Positions 26,681-34,884 of a DNA stretch of 64,000 nt are shown here, piece after piece. The notes beneath the pieces were generated by a model. The model did no database searches, was not told the DNA's origin, and saw nothing but the letters and a program-made list of their open reading frames with translations. Origin of the DNA: Methylocaldum sp002005105 (GTDB lineage Bacteria > Pseudomonadota > Gammaproteobacteria > Methylococcales > Methylococcaceae); contig NZ_CP194902.1 of the NCBI RefSeq assembly GCF_051027545.1, positions 3,596,001-3,660,000 of the forward strand, read 5' to 3'. Each line of letters begins with the position of its first letter. Position 1 is the stretch's first letter. Position numbers and translations under genes: made by a program.

Positions 26681-27397
26681 TTAGCGACCTTCCGACTCCG
26701 GCCGAACGATCTTGCCGAACTCTCGCACCTGGGACAAGAGCCCCCGCGACGTGACCGCGAAAAACGGCACGACGGGCAGGCCCGCATCGCGCAGGATTCG
26801 CGCAACCCAGACATTGCAGGTATTGAACAGATGGAATTTGCCCTCGGCTGCGTAAAAGCGGCTGTCGGGATATAGACCCGGGCCGATGGCTTGCGCTCTG
26901 GCCGTATTCTCGCGGGCGTAGGTGTTGTGAATGGATACGATGAGTTGCCTGAGCTGCTGTTCCGACAAGGGGACCTCAACGATCTCGGCGGCGGGGAAAT
27001 AAGCGGTCGGATGAACGGGGACTCCGACAACGTGCAGAACGCTGGCGGTGGGGGCCACGACGGCTTTGAACCCGTACCAGAGGTTGAAGCCGGCGGCCTG
27101 ATAAAAATCGCGGTCTCCCCAGCCTACTTCGAGATACTCCGCTTTCGGAAAGTCTTGGCTTTCCGGCCACAACCCGGGCGGGATATCGGCTCGTTTGACG
27201 GCTAGGCCGGTGTGCCAGCCCAGATCGACCAAATAGATAGTGCGTTCGGCGCCGGCCTCTTCCATGGCCAGCGCCTCGTCCAGTCGGTTCGGCGCACAGC
27301 CGGCGAGCAGCGCCAGCAGGACCAGCAGCCGGAACAATCTTAATGGGCCGGCTGCCTCGAGATATCCTTTTGCCCAGTATTTGGGATCGTGCGACAT
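26681..27397 (-). CDS. DUF2459 family lipoprotein
   Basis: 238 residues. An N-terminal hydrophobic segment ends in a lipobox-like LLAGCAP (Cys about 34). The body has the DUF2459/TIGR02117 signature: YLVDLGWHTGLAVKRADIPPGLW, YLEVGWGDRDFYQ, and a conserved Cys-Asn region FHLFNTCNVWVARILRDAGLP. These proteins are found next to polyhydroxyalkanoate genes in some bacteria and resemble papain-like amidase folds; activity is unproven. It is 71 nt downstream of the flavoprotein start, on the same strand. Confidence 0.8.
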   Translation of the reverse strand: MSHDPKYWAKGYLEAAGPLRLFRLLVLLALLAGCAPNRLDEALAMEEAGAERTIYLVDLGWHTGLAVKRADIPPGLWPESQDFPKAEYLEVGWGDRDFYQAAGFNLWYGFKAVVAPTASVLHVVGVPVHPTAYFPAAEIVEVPLSEQQLRQLIVSIHNTYARENTARAQAIGPGLYPDSRFYAAEGKFHLFNTCNVWVARILRDAGLPVVPFFAVTSRGLLSQVREFGKIVRPESEGR

Positions 27398-27462
27398 GTC
27401 ATTCCCGACGGTAAGGCGCGGGATAAGCGGCGGCGACGCCGCATCCGAACGGCGCGCAAAGG

Positions 27463-28479
27463 TCAGAGACTCAGGCTTCGGATTCCGATGCTGTGGCGGA
27501 CCTTCCGTATCAGCGGGGCGCTGTAGCTTCGGGCCTTGCGGGCGCCGTCCTGCAATGCTTCCTCGATTTTGTCGGGTGCTTGTAGCAGTGCTTCATAACG
27601 TTCCCTCGCGGCTTTCAGATGATCGTCCAGATACTCGAACAAAATGTTTTTCATTTCTCCCCACGCAATGCCTTCCGCGTAGCGGCGCCTTATCGCCGTA
27701 GTCTCCTCCTTTGTCGCGAACGCCCTATAGATGCCGAACAGGGTGCAGGTGTCCGGATCTTTGGGTTCGCCCGGCAACAGAGAGTTGGTCTTGATCTTCA
27801 TGATCAGCTTGCGCAGCTGTTTTTCGGGTGCGAACAGCGGGACGGTGTTGTCGTAGCTCTTGCTCATCTTACGCCCGTCCAATCCGCATAGCACAGCGGT
27901 ATCCTCGCTGACGTCCGCTTCGGGAAGCACGAAATGCTCGCCGTAAATATGATTGAAGCGTCCGGCGATATCGCGTGCCATTTCGATATGCTGAACCTGA
28001 TCCTTTCCGACGGGAACTTTATTGGCGTTGAAGATCAGAATATCGGCCGCCATCAGAATGGGATAATTGAACAATCCCATGGTGACGCCCTTATCGGGGT
28101 CGCTTTCGCCACTTTCTTCATTGGCTTGGACCGCGGCCTTATAGGCATGGGCGCGATTCATCAGTCCTTTTGCAGTGACGCAACTGAGTATCCAGGCCAG
28201 CTCCGTGATCTCGGGGACGTCCGACTGGCGGTAAAACACGGCGTTTTCCGTATCCAAACCCAAGGCCAGCCAGGTGGCGGCGATTTCCAGTGTCGATTGG
28301 CGGACGCGTTCCGGGTCCTGGCATTTGATCAAGGCATGGTAGTCCGCCAGAAAATAGAAAGGCAGGACGTTATGATCGCGGCTGGCTTCGATGGCAGGGC
28401 GTATGGCGCCCACGTAATTGCCGAGATGAGGTGTACCGGTCGTGGTTATTCCAGTTAGGACGATGGATTTCGTGCTCAT
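27463..28479 (-). CDS. trpS: Tryptophanyl-tRNA synthetase
   Basis: 338 residues, class I aminoacyl-tRNA synthetase. The HIGH-like motif is TPHLGNYVG (residues 16-24). The KMSKS motif is intact (GLDGRKMSKSYDNT). The AELAWILSCVTAKGLMNRAHAYK-type stretch (read here as ELAWILSCVTAKGLMNRAHA) and YPILMAADIL are typical of TrpRS. The length is normal. It charges tRNA-Trp. It is transcribed toward DUF2459 with a 65-nt gap. Confidence 0.96.
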   Translation of the reverse strand: MSTKSIVLTGITTTGTPHLGNYVGAIRPAIEASRDHNVLPFYFLADYHALIKCQDPERVRQSTLEIAATWLALGLDTENAVFYRQSDVPEITELAWILSCVTAKGLMNRAHAYKAAVQANEESGESDPDKGVTMGLFNYPILMAADILIFNANKVPVGKDQVQHIEMARDIAGRFNHIYGEHFVLPEADVSEDTAVLCGLDGRKMSKSYDNTVPLFAPEKQLRKLIMKIKTNSLLPGEPKDPDTCTLFGIYRAFATKEETTAIRRRYAEGIAWGEMKNILFEYLDDHLKAARERYEALLQAPDKIEEALQDGARKARSYSAPLIRKVRHSIGIRSLSL

Positions 28480-28634
28480 AGATTCAAGGTGTCGGATTAC
28501 TGCGTCGTTCCAACAAGTTGTGTCGATTTAGGCGCGGCACTATGGCATAAAAGGGCGCGCATTGCCAAACCAGAAATCGGAATCGTCCGAACGACTTCGG
28601 CTATGATCTATCGGTTAGAATACCGGGAAACCTA

Positions 28635-28952
28635 ATGGGGAGATGCACAGCTATGCTGGAGTACGACGAAAAGCGGGATTTCATCCGCATGCAGGCCGAT
28701 TGCAAGATGACCTTCCGGTTGGCCGACAGCGATATTGTACATGAGGGGGTATGTGTAAATATCAGCGGCTCCGGCATCTTGTTCGAGACCGATATTCCTG
28801 TGGCGATCGGTAAAGCCGTTGAAGTGTGCCTCGTTCCGCAGAACAAAATCACCCCGCCTTTGACCGCCTATATCGAAACGATCCGCTGCGCGGAGAGCGA
28901 AGCGGGTGGTTACCGAATTGCCGGCGCCATCAAAGGCATCAAGAGCGAGTGA
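28635..28952 (+). CDS. PilZ domain protein
   Basis: 105 residues, essentially one PilZ domain. The N-terminal KRDFIRMQ stretch provides the arginines of the c-di-GMP binding RxxxR-like motif, and VNISGSGILFETD provides the (D/N)xSxxG motif. It is a probable c-di-GMP receptor or PilZ-like adaptor. The first Arg spacing is not the canonical RxxxR, so binding is likely but unproven. A downstream ATG (MLEYDEKRD) is an alternative start. It is 30 nt upstream of queD. Confidence 0.85.
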   Translation: MGRCTAMLEYDEKRDFIRMQADCKMTFRLADSDIVHEGVCVNISGSGILFETDIPVAIGKAVEVCLVPQNKITPPLTAYIETIRCAESEAGGYRIAGAIKGIKSE

Positions 28953-28982
28953 AATCGCTGGTCAATATCCTTGTCGCAATTC

Positions 28983-29387
28983 ATGTTTACGATTACCAAA
29001 GAAGTGTATTTTTGCTATGGACACCGTCTAATGGAACATACGGGCAAGTGCCGTCATCTCCATGGTCATAGTGTCAAGGCAGCAATTACCGTGATTGCCG
29101 AAAGTTTGAACAAACAGGGCATGGTCTGCGATTTCGCGGAGATCAGCGCCGTCGCGTCGGAGTATATCGACCGGCAGCTCGATCACAATCTGCTTCTGCA
29201 CAAGGATGACCCACTCCTGCCGGCGCTAGTTTCGGCCGGAGAACGTTTTCTGGCGCTCGACGAGCATCCTACGGCCGAGTATCTGGCCAAGCTGATATTC
29301 GGACACGTCGCGAGCCGAGGATACAACGTCAAGAGCGTGACCTTATGGGAGACATCCAGCGCCTGCGCTACCTACAGTGAATTTTGA
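28983..29387 (+). CDS. queD: 6-carboxy-5,6,7,8-tetrahydropterin synthase (QueD family)
   Basis: 134 residues from ATG 28983 (MFTITKEVYFCYGHRLM). Zinc ligands are H14, H27 and H29, and catalytic Cys23 lies in HTGKCRHLHGHS. The C-terminal SVTLWETSSACATY has the conserved Glu that anchors the pterin. It should convert dihydroneopterin triphosphate to 6-carboxytetrahydropterin in queuosine synthesis, or act as PTPS-like enzyme. queE/queC are not nearby. Its end overlaps the possible upstream GTG of the DUF1249 gene. Confidence 0.9.
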   Translation: MFTITKEVYFCYGHRLMEHTGKCRHLHGHSVKAAITVIAESLNKQGMVCDFAEISAVASEYIDRQLDHNLLLHKDDPLLPALVSAGERFLALDEHPTAEYLAKLIFGHVASRGYNVKSVTLWETSSACATYSEF

Positions 29388-29406
29388 GAGATCGTTTTTA
29401 CCGGTA

Positions 29407-29856
29407 ATGAGCATTTTCCAGCCCGCAGAAAAATCCTTCTGGCTGCAAAAAGTCTGCGAATCGAACTACGAGAAACTGGCGCACCTGATTCCCGACTTGG
29501 ACCGCATCGACGAAACCGCCGTCGCCCAAGTCAACGGCAAGCCGTCCCTGCATCTGAGGTTGCTCGAAAGGTCGCCTTATACCCTGACGCTGGAGCTTAC
29601 CCACGATTTCGTGCGGGGTTTCGAGCCGGCGGTGAGAATCCGCGTCAGTCTGGACGCCAAGACCGCCGAAGCGCTCAGCGACCACTGCCGACCGGTGGTC
29701 CTCGATGCGGTGAGGGACCGGTCCAGCGCCAAGAGCGTGCTCGATTACAAATGGTCGCTGAACTACTTCCTCACCCGCTGGCTGGATCACTGCCTCCAAA
29801 GCGACTACCGATTCGGAACCGCCCGTTATTCGCGGGAAGAATTCGCCACGGTCTAA
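29407..29856 (+). CDS. DUF1249 family protein (YqiB-like)
   Basis: 149 residues from ATG 29407; an in-frame GTG at 29377 would overlap queD. The motifs CESNYEKLAHLIPDLD, LHLRLLERSPYTLTLELTHDF and the C-terminal KWSLNYFLTRWLDHCL identify DUF1249 (E. coli YqiB). In enterics yqiB is beside cpdA and nudF; here it is beside queD. Function is unknown. Confidence 0.88.
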   Translation: MSIFQPAEKSFWLQKVCESNYEKLAHLIPDLDRIDETAVAQVNGKPSLHLRLLERSPYTLTLELTHDFVRGFEPAVRIRVSLDAKTAEALSDHCRPVVLDAVRDRSSAKSVLDYKWSLNYFLTRWLDHCLQSDYRFGTARYSREEFATV

Positions 29857-29861
29857 TTCCA

Positions 29862-30090
29862 TTCGACATTCGAGTGAACATTCATCGTAGGATGGGTAGA
29901 GCGAAGCGAAACCCATCGATGGCGGGTTAGCCCTAGTCTCCGCGCAGGACAGGCCCCGCGTAACCCGCCGATGGAAGGTCGCTCGGCGGGTTACGGCGCA
30001 CGCGAAGCGCAGTGATCGGCAGTCGGTCAGTGCTAATGTGCGCCTAACCCACCCTACGAAAAACGATTCCTGATTGAAAGCGATTTGGAG
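29862..30090. repeat. Long GGGTGGGTTAG-family repeat, copy A
   Basis: About 200 bp beginning CATTCGAGTGAACATTCATCG and running through GTAGGATGGGTAGAGCGAAGCG, CCCATCGATGGCGGGTTAGCCC, two facing GTAACCCGCCGA/CGGCGGGTTACGG units and CCTAACCCACCCTAC. Copy B at 48186-48385 matches it over the whole length, differing mainly GCGGGTTA to GTGGGTTA. No ORF is evident. The remaining 30091-30204 shows no feature. Confidence 0.75.
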
Positions 30091-30204
30091 GGGTGGTCGA
30101 GTTACTCCTATCCGTTGTACCCGAACGTCGATCCAATTTCGCCCTTGATCAACCATTCGGCGTCCTTCGGGTCTAAGTAAGTATTTGGAATAAAAACCCG
30201 TACG

Positions 30205-31230
30205 ATGCATACCCGCGACATGATCGTCATCGGCGCCTCGGCGGGAGGCGTGGAAGCGTTGAAAAATCTGGTCGGCGATCTGTCTTCCGATCTTGAGGCG
30301 ACCCTTCTCGTTGTCCTTCATGTCCCAAGTCATAGTACGAGCTTTCTGCCGAATATTCTCCAGCGAAATGGACCGCTCCTGGCCACCCACCCGGATGACG
30401 GCGAGACGATTCGGCGGGGGCATATCTACGTCGCCCCGCCTAACCGGCATCTGGTGCTCAGAGACGGGAAAATTCATCTTTCGGGAGGCCCCAGGGAGAA
30501 CGGCTTCCGCCCCGCGATCGATCCGCTTTTCCGCTCGGCGGCGAGGATATACGACTCTCGCGTGATAGGAGTCATTTTATCGGGCACGCTCGGCGACGGC
30601 AGTTTCGGACTCAAATCCATCAAGAACGCCGGCGGGATAGTGATAGTCCAGGATCCACAGGAAGCCATTTTCTCCGAGATGCCGCTGAACGCCATCGAAA
30701 GCGTCGCGGTCGACTACATCCTGCCCGTCGCGGGCATTGCCGCAACCATCGAGCAGTTAGCCCAACAGCCCGTGCGACAACGAAGAGGTGCCCCCATGCC
30801 GGATGAAACAGAAAAAGAGCGTGAGATTGTCAAAAAGGACATAAGACAGTTCGAATCCGGGGGAAACCCGCGCGTTGCCAGTGTCCTGACCTGTCCGGAA
30901 TGCGGCGGGGTGATGTGGGAACTCGGCCACGGCGAAATGGTTAAGTACCGCTGCCATGTCGGACATGCGTTTTCCACGGAAAGCCTGCTCAATGAACAGG
31001 CCGAAACGCTTGAAGTCGCCCTTTGGTCCGCAATCCGTTCCCTGGAGGAACGGGCAGCCCTGCTAAAGCGCATGGCCGCGCAATGCCACGAGCACGGCAG
31101 CGTCTTTTCGGAGCAAAGGTTTTCGGATCAGGCGAAGGAAACCGAACAAAACGCCGACGTGATCCGTACCGTATTGCTCAACGGCAGAAAAAACATAGCC
31201 AGTCTCGACGAAGAAGCCGGCAACGAGTGA
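30205..31230 (+). CDS. CheB-type methylesterase domain protein with C-terminal zinc-ribbon-like region
   Basis: 341 residues. Residues 1-190 are a CheB methylesterase domain without a receiver domain; the catalytic triad is visible as S12 (GASAGG), H39 (VVLHVPSHS) and D131 (SGTLGDGSFG). The C-terminal part (about 220-260) carries CPECGG and YRCHVGHAFS, a Cys2-CysHis arrangement suggesting a metal-binding ribbon, then a helical tail. Proteins of this form (CheB domain plus CPxCGG...CHVGH) are common orphans outside chemotaxis operons. They may deamidate or demethylate a receptor-like protein. No CheR is in the window, but a broken CheB-like start lies just downstream on the other strand. Confidence 0.85.
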   Translation: MHTRDMIVIGASAGGVEALKNLVGDLSSDLEATLLVVLHVPSHSTSFLPNILQRNGPLLATHPDDGETIRRGHIYVAPPNRHLVLRDGKIHLSGGPRENGFRPAIDPLFRSAARIYDSRVIGVILSGTLGDGSFGLKSIKNAGGIVIVQDPQEAIFSEMPLNAIESVAVDYILPVAGIAATIEQLAQQPVRQRRGAPMPDETEKEREIVKKDIRQFESGGNPRVASVLTCPECGGVMWELGHGEMVKYRCHVGHAFSTESLLNEQAETLEVALWSAIRSLEERAALLKRMAAQCHEHGSVFSEQRFSDQAKETEQNADVIRTVLLNGRKNIASLDEEAGNE

Positions 31231-31299
31231 GTCGGGCGTTTGCCCGTGCGTTACGGCCCACTTCTCATTTCAATAGCAAGGGGTCGTTTTAATCGGGAT

Positions 31300-31425
31300 G
31301 CTTCCAACAGGGCTTTCGCTGGCTTCCAGGCTCCCGCTTGGAAGCCATATCCGAGACGCCCGAGTTGGCACTGGGTTCCCAAGCTGGAGTTTGGGAACCA
31401 GCACAATTCTGAGAAGGTTTTGCTG
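31300..31425. repeat. Palindromic repeat of the TTGGGAACC family
   Basis: Contains CCAGGCTCCCGCTTGGAAGCC and GGTTCCCAAGCTGGAGTTTGGGAACCAG, matching the repeat at 8.5 kb. Its insertion coincides with the break in the CheB-like remnant on the minus strand. Confidence 0.6.
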
Positions 31426-31572
31426 CTCCTTGAAAGCTTCGAAGCCGCCGGCAGAGGCACCGGTGCCGACGATCATGAGCGGGTGCTTTGGGGACAAGGC
31501 GACATGCGTTGACGGTGAGGTTTTCTTGGACTGCGATTCGTCCCGTGTTTTTTGAGTGCGTTTCTTTGCCAT
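31425..31572 (-). pseudogene. Truncated CheB/CheR-type gene remnant
   Basis: From 31572 the minus strand reads a Lys/Thr-rich start followed by HPLMIVGTGASAGGFEAFKE, the classic N-terminus of hybrid CheB-CheR methyltransferase/methylesterase sensor proteins. It then runs directly into the TTGGGAACC repeat and ends. The catalytic serine context GASAGG is present but nothing else of the domain. It probably marks the 5' stump of a lost gene once adjacent to the intact cheB-like gene. Confidence 0.6.
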
Positions 31573-32015
31573 GACTGCTTGACAATGGAACTATCTTGGC
31601 CTTGTGCGCGAGTCGTTCGCTGATGCCAAGAGTGCATACTCCGTTTTTCACGGATTCGCGAACGCGGCCGAGCGGTCTCTGGCAATTGGATGGTAATTCT
31701 GCGGGAACGTCAGACAAATCGGCAAAAAGTACGTGATGGGCAAACAAGCCGGGTGACCGTCGGCCGATGCCCAATCGACTATTCGGGCCAGGGTTCCGTG
31801 ATTGGCTTTCGATGTCGGATCATTCCGGCCTTTTTAAGAGGTGAGGGTTATCCATACTAAGACCGAAGACTAGCAATAAGATCCTGCAACGTCCCGATAT
31901 TCCCGTTCACCGCGCTGTGCTTCCGCTACGCTCCTCGACACCGGCGCCGTGGTCCCATGAGGCGCCATTCTGACGCAAAAATTCTCAAATATATTGGAGC
32001 TGTGAGCATCAGTTA

Positions 32016-32029
32016 CTGATCTAGATCAA
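32016..32029. promoter_or_regulatory. FNR/CRP-like box
   Basis: CTGATCTAGATCAA differs in one base from the FNR/ANR consensus TTGAT-N4-ATCAA. It is centred about 100 bp before the ATG of the SpoIIE-type phosphatase gene and upstream of its leader hairpin, a position suitable for activation or repression. The region 31573-32015 shows no gene. Confidence 0.35.
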
Positions 32030-32059
32030 CATTTCGGGCGAAGTTTACAAATCCATCTA

Positions 32060-32098
32060 CTATTAATGAATGCCCTACAAGGGGGCATTCATTAATAG
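32060..32098 (+). promoter_or_regulatory. 16-bp perfect hairpin in the leader of the phosphatase gene
   Basis: CTATTAATGAATGCCC is followed after 7 nt by its exact complement GGGCATTCATTAATAG. It ends 23 bp before the ATG, just before the ribosome binding site AGGAAGGAG. There is no T tract, so it is not a terminator; it could be an operator or an mRNA-stabilising stem. Confidence 0.55.
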
Positions 32099-32121
32099 AA
32101 CGGAAAGAGGAAGGAGAACTT

Positions 32122-34884
32122 ATGGAGCCCGGAAAGTTTCCCTTGTCCCAGCAAACACCCTCGAAAATGCAAGGTTTTTTTCGAGAGTCTCTCGGCTGGG
32201 CATTGGACCAGTACGGCACCGTGCTGGGCCTTCTGGCGATGACGGCCGTCGTGAGCTACGCCGTTCTGATCGCCGACCTTCGCAGTCAGGAGGGCAGCGC
32301 CGCTGCCTTGAACCTGGCTGGCCACGAGCGCATGTTGGTGGAGCGCGGCGTGGTTCTGGCGATGAAAATGACAGCCACCGAAAGCCATGTCGAGCGCCAG
32401 GCCATCCGACAGCAGATGGTGGATACCATCAGCCTGTTCGAGAACATGCACGGTTATCTCAGGAACGGCGATCGCCTGGTGCGCCAGGGGCCGCGTCTAC
32501 TGGCCGAGCCGGGCGAACTGGCTCCGGAACTGCGCCTCATCTACTTCGAAGATCCGATCAAACTCGATCAACAGATCAATGCTTACATCGAGGCGATACG
32601 TAAGCTATTGTCGCGGCCGGTGGATGCCGTCAATTCGGACGATCCGTATTTTCAGTATCTCACTTCCGACGCCCCCGAAAAGATCCTCTCCGGCCTCGAC
32701 AAGGTGGTGGCGTATTACCAGCAAAATGCCGACTTCCGCCTGCAAAATACCCAAGACCTACAAGGCGTGATGCTGGCGCTGTTCCTGTTTGCCTTGGCTT
32801 TCGGCGGCATGGGCCTCTTGAATCCTCTGGTCAAGCGCCTCAAGGACAGCATGGCGAACCTACAGGCCCAGAGGGACTTCAACGAAAACATCATCAATAC
32901 GGCTCAAGCGCTGATCATCGGTTTGGACACCCGAGGCAAGATCATCTTGTTCAACCGCTATGCCCAGGAAATCTCCGGCTGGACCGAGGACGAGGTGCGC
33001 GGTAGCGAGTTCTTTGCCATGCTCTTTACGCCCGAACAGCAGGGCCAAATGCGGGTTTTGTTCGACGATGTCGTGCAGGGCGGTCTGTCCGGCGAGACCG
33101 GGACGGAAGTTCCCATGCGAATCCGTAGCGAGGAACTGGTGGACATCATCTGGCATGCCACGGTGGTCCGCGATCAGGACAGCAAGCAGCCGGTCCTGTT
33201 CCTCATCACCGGCGACGACATTACCGAGCGCAAGCGGGCGGAAGATCGTCTGCAAGCCACCCTGGTGGAACTGGAAAAGCTGAGCAGCCGACTGCAGGAA
33301 GAAATCAACCTCGCCGCCGCCTTGCAGCATTCCATTCTGCCGAGCCCCGACATCGTTCTGCCGGGCGTACACGGCGTCGCCTCCTTGACTACTTCCAGCG
33401 AGGTGGGCGGCGACTACTACGACTATTACAAGGTCGGCGGCTATTACGCCGTTATGGTGATCGGCGACGTGAGCGGGCACGGCGTGGCGGCGGGCACCAT
33501 GGTGAGCGCCGCCAAGGCAGGTCTCTATCCGCTGGCGAATGAAGGGGTGACCCGCCCCGCGGAGATCCTTCGTTCCCTCAACGAAACCATGTTGGCAACG
33601 GCGCACCAGTCGTTGCTGATGACCATGGGCTGTCTGAGTCTGGACAGCCGCACCGGTCACTTGCGCTTCGCCAACGCCGGACACGTGCTGCCTTACATCA
33701 AGCGGCGCGGGGATAAGCACTGGACCATGATCGAGGGGGGCGGCTTGCCCTTGGGAAAGAGCCGCGATTCCGATTACCTCTCGGTAGAACTGGATCTGCA
33801 ACTCGATATCGGCGACCGGATATTCCTCTACACCGATGGCGTGGTGGAACAGGAATCGGCGCGCGGCGAACCCTTCGGCTACGAGCGGCTAGAAGCCATT
33901 CTGAACGAAAACGCCGAGGCCGAGCCGCGCGTGCTGGAAGAAAAAATTCTCGCTGCACTCAAGGCTTACGGCGGACGCGACCATTTCGACGACGATGTGA
34001 CCGTGGCCGTGCTGGAGCATACCGATCGCGTGGAGGTCCAGGCCGCGCGCGACGAGGACTCGGCTCAGCTCATCCGCATCACCGAGGGATTTTACCGAGG
34101 CCAAAGCGATCACTTTACCTCGCCGACCTCGCGCCAGCTGGTGGTTTTCCTGTCCGAAGGCGAGTTTCACGACCTCTTGCCGCGCCTCAGCGTGGACGGT
34201 ATCCGCCGGGTATTGCCCCGCGACGATGCCTTTTACCATCGGCTCGGTTGGGAACATTTGCTCAGTCAGCATCAAGCATCGCCGGATGATGATATTTACT
34301 GTCTCGTCCCGGGGCGCGTCGCAGAGCGGCAATTCCAGCTCACCCACAGCGACGACAAACTGTTCTTCATGGAGGAAGGTCGCGCCTGGCTGGAGGAACT
34401 GGGCGTCATGGCGCCGGACCAACTCGAGTCTATCCTGTTGGTCCTCGACGAAATGGTGGAGAACTCGTTGTACGGCGCGCCCCGTGACGGCCAAAGCCGC
34501 CCGTTTTATCTGAAGGGAACGACGCGGAATCTGTCCGAGAACGAACACGTGCGCATCCACCTGGCGGTAGGTTCCGACACCATCGGTTTGTCGGTTACCG
34601 ATAACTGGGGCACCTTGACCCCGGCAATCTTCCTGGACCATCTGACTCACACGCTTGCGAAAGGCGTCGAAGCCGGTATCGGTGGAGCCGGGTTATATCT
34701 GATGTGGCGTATGTCGGATTACTTGCAGGTGCGCGTCACACCGCATCGCCGTACCCAGATCACCACTCTGTGGGATCTGAGCCGGCCCTTGCAGGTCGGC
34801 TTGAAAACCGGATTCCAGTTCCTCTACCACAGCGAGCACGATGAGGTTGTAAGCCATGACTCTGGCAGATTCACTTTTCATTAA
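32122..34884 (+). CDS. Membrane sensor with PilJ-like, PAS, SpoIIE-type PP2C and HATPase domains
   Basis: 920 residues. A membrane helix (about 32-53), a PilJ-like periplasmic domain (about 55-205, AGHERMLVERGVVLAMKM) and a second helix (about 213-232) lead into a PAS domain (about 253-375) and a short coiled coil. A SpoIIE/RsbU-type PP2C phosphatase follows (about 410-635) with metal ligands in GGDYYDYY (near 429), GDVSGHG (near 449) and DDDVTVAVLE (near 624). The last third ends in a GHKL-like module with N-box LDEMVENSLYGAP (near 775), VTDNWG and GIGGAGLYL, like RsbW-type anti-sigma kinases. It therefore may hold both antagonistic activities of a partner switch. The gene overlaps the STAS gene by 29 nt. 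Confidence 0.82.
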   Translation: MEPGKFPLSQQTPSKMQGFFRESLGWALDQYGTVLGLLAMTAVVSYAVLIADLRSQEGSAAALNLAGHERMLVERGVVLAMKMTATESHVERQAIRQQMVDTISLFENMHGYLRNGDRLVRQGPRLLAEPGELAPELRLIYFEDPIKLDQQINAYIEAIRKLLSRPVDAVNSDDPYFQYLTSDAPEKILSGLDKVVAYYQQNADFRLQNTQDLQGVMLALFLFALAFGGMGLLNPLVKRLKDSMANLQAQRDFNENIINTAQALIIGLDTRGKIILFNRYAQEISGWTEDEVRGSEFFAMLFTPEQQGQMRVLFDDVVQGGLSGETGTEVPMRIRSEELVDIIWHATVVRDQDSKQPVLFLITGDDITERKRAEDRLQATLVELEKLSSRLQEEINLAAALQHSILPSPDIVLPGVHGVASLTTSSEVGGDYYDYYKVGGYYAVMVIGDVSGHGVAAGTMVSAAKAGLYPLANEGVTRPAEILRSLNETMLATAHQSLLMTMGCLSLDSRTGHLRFANAGHVLPYIKRRGDKHWTMIEGGGLPLGKSRDSDYLSVELDLQLDIGDRIFLYTDGVVEQESARGEPFGYERLEAILNENAEAEPRVLEEKILAALKAYGGRDHFDDDVTVAVLEHTDRVEVQAARDEDSAQLIRITEGFYRGQSDHFTSPTSRQLVVFLSEGEFHDLLPRLSVDGIRRVLPRDDAFYHRLGWEHLLSQHQASPDDDIYCLVPGRVAERQFQLTHSDDKLFFMEEGRAWLEELGVMAPDQLESILLVLDEMVENSLYGAPRDGQSRPFYLKGTTRNLSENEHVRIHLAVGSDTIGLSVTDNWGTLTPAIFLDHLTHTLAKGVEAGIGGAGLYLMWRMSDYLQVRVTPHRRTQITTLWDLSRPLQVGLKTGFQFLYHSEHDEVVSHDSGRFTFH

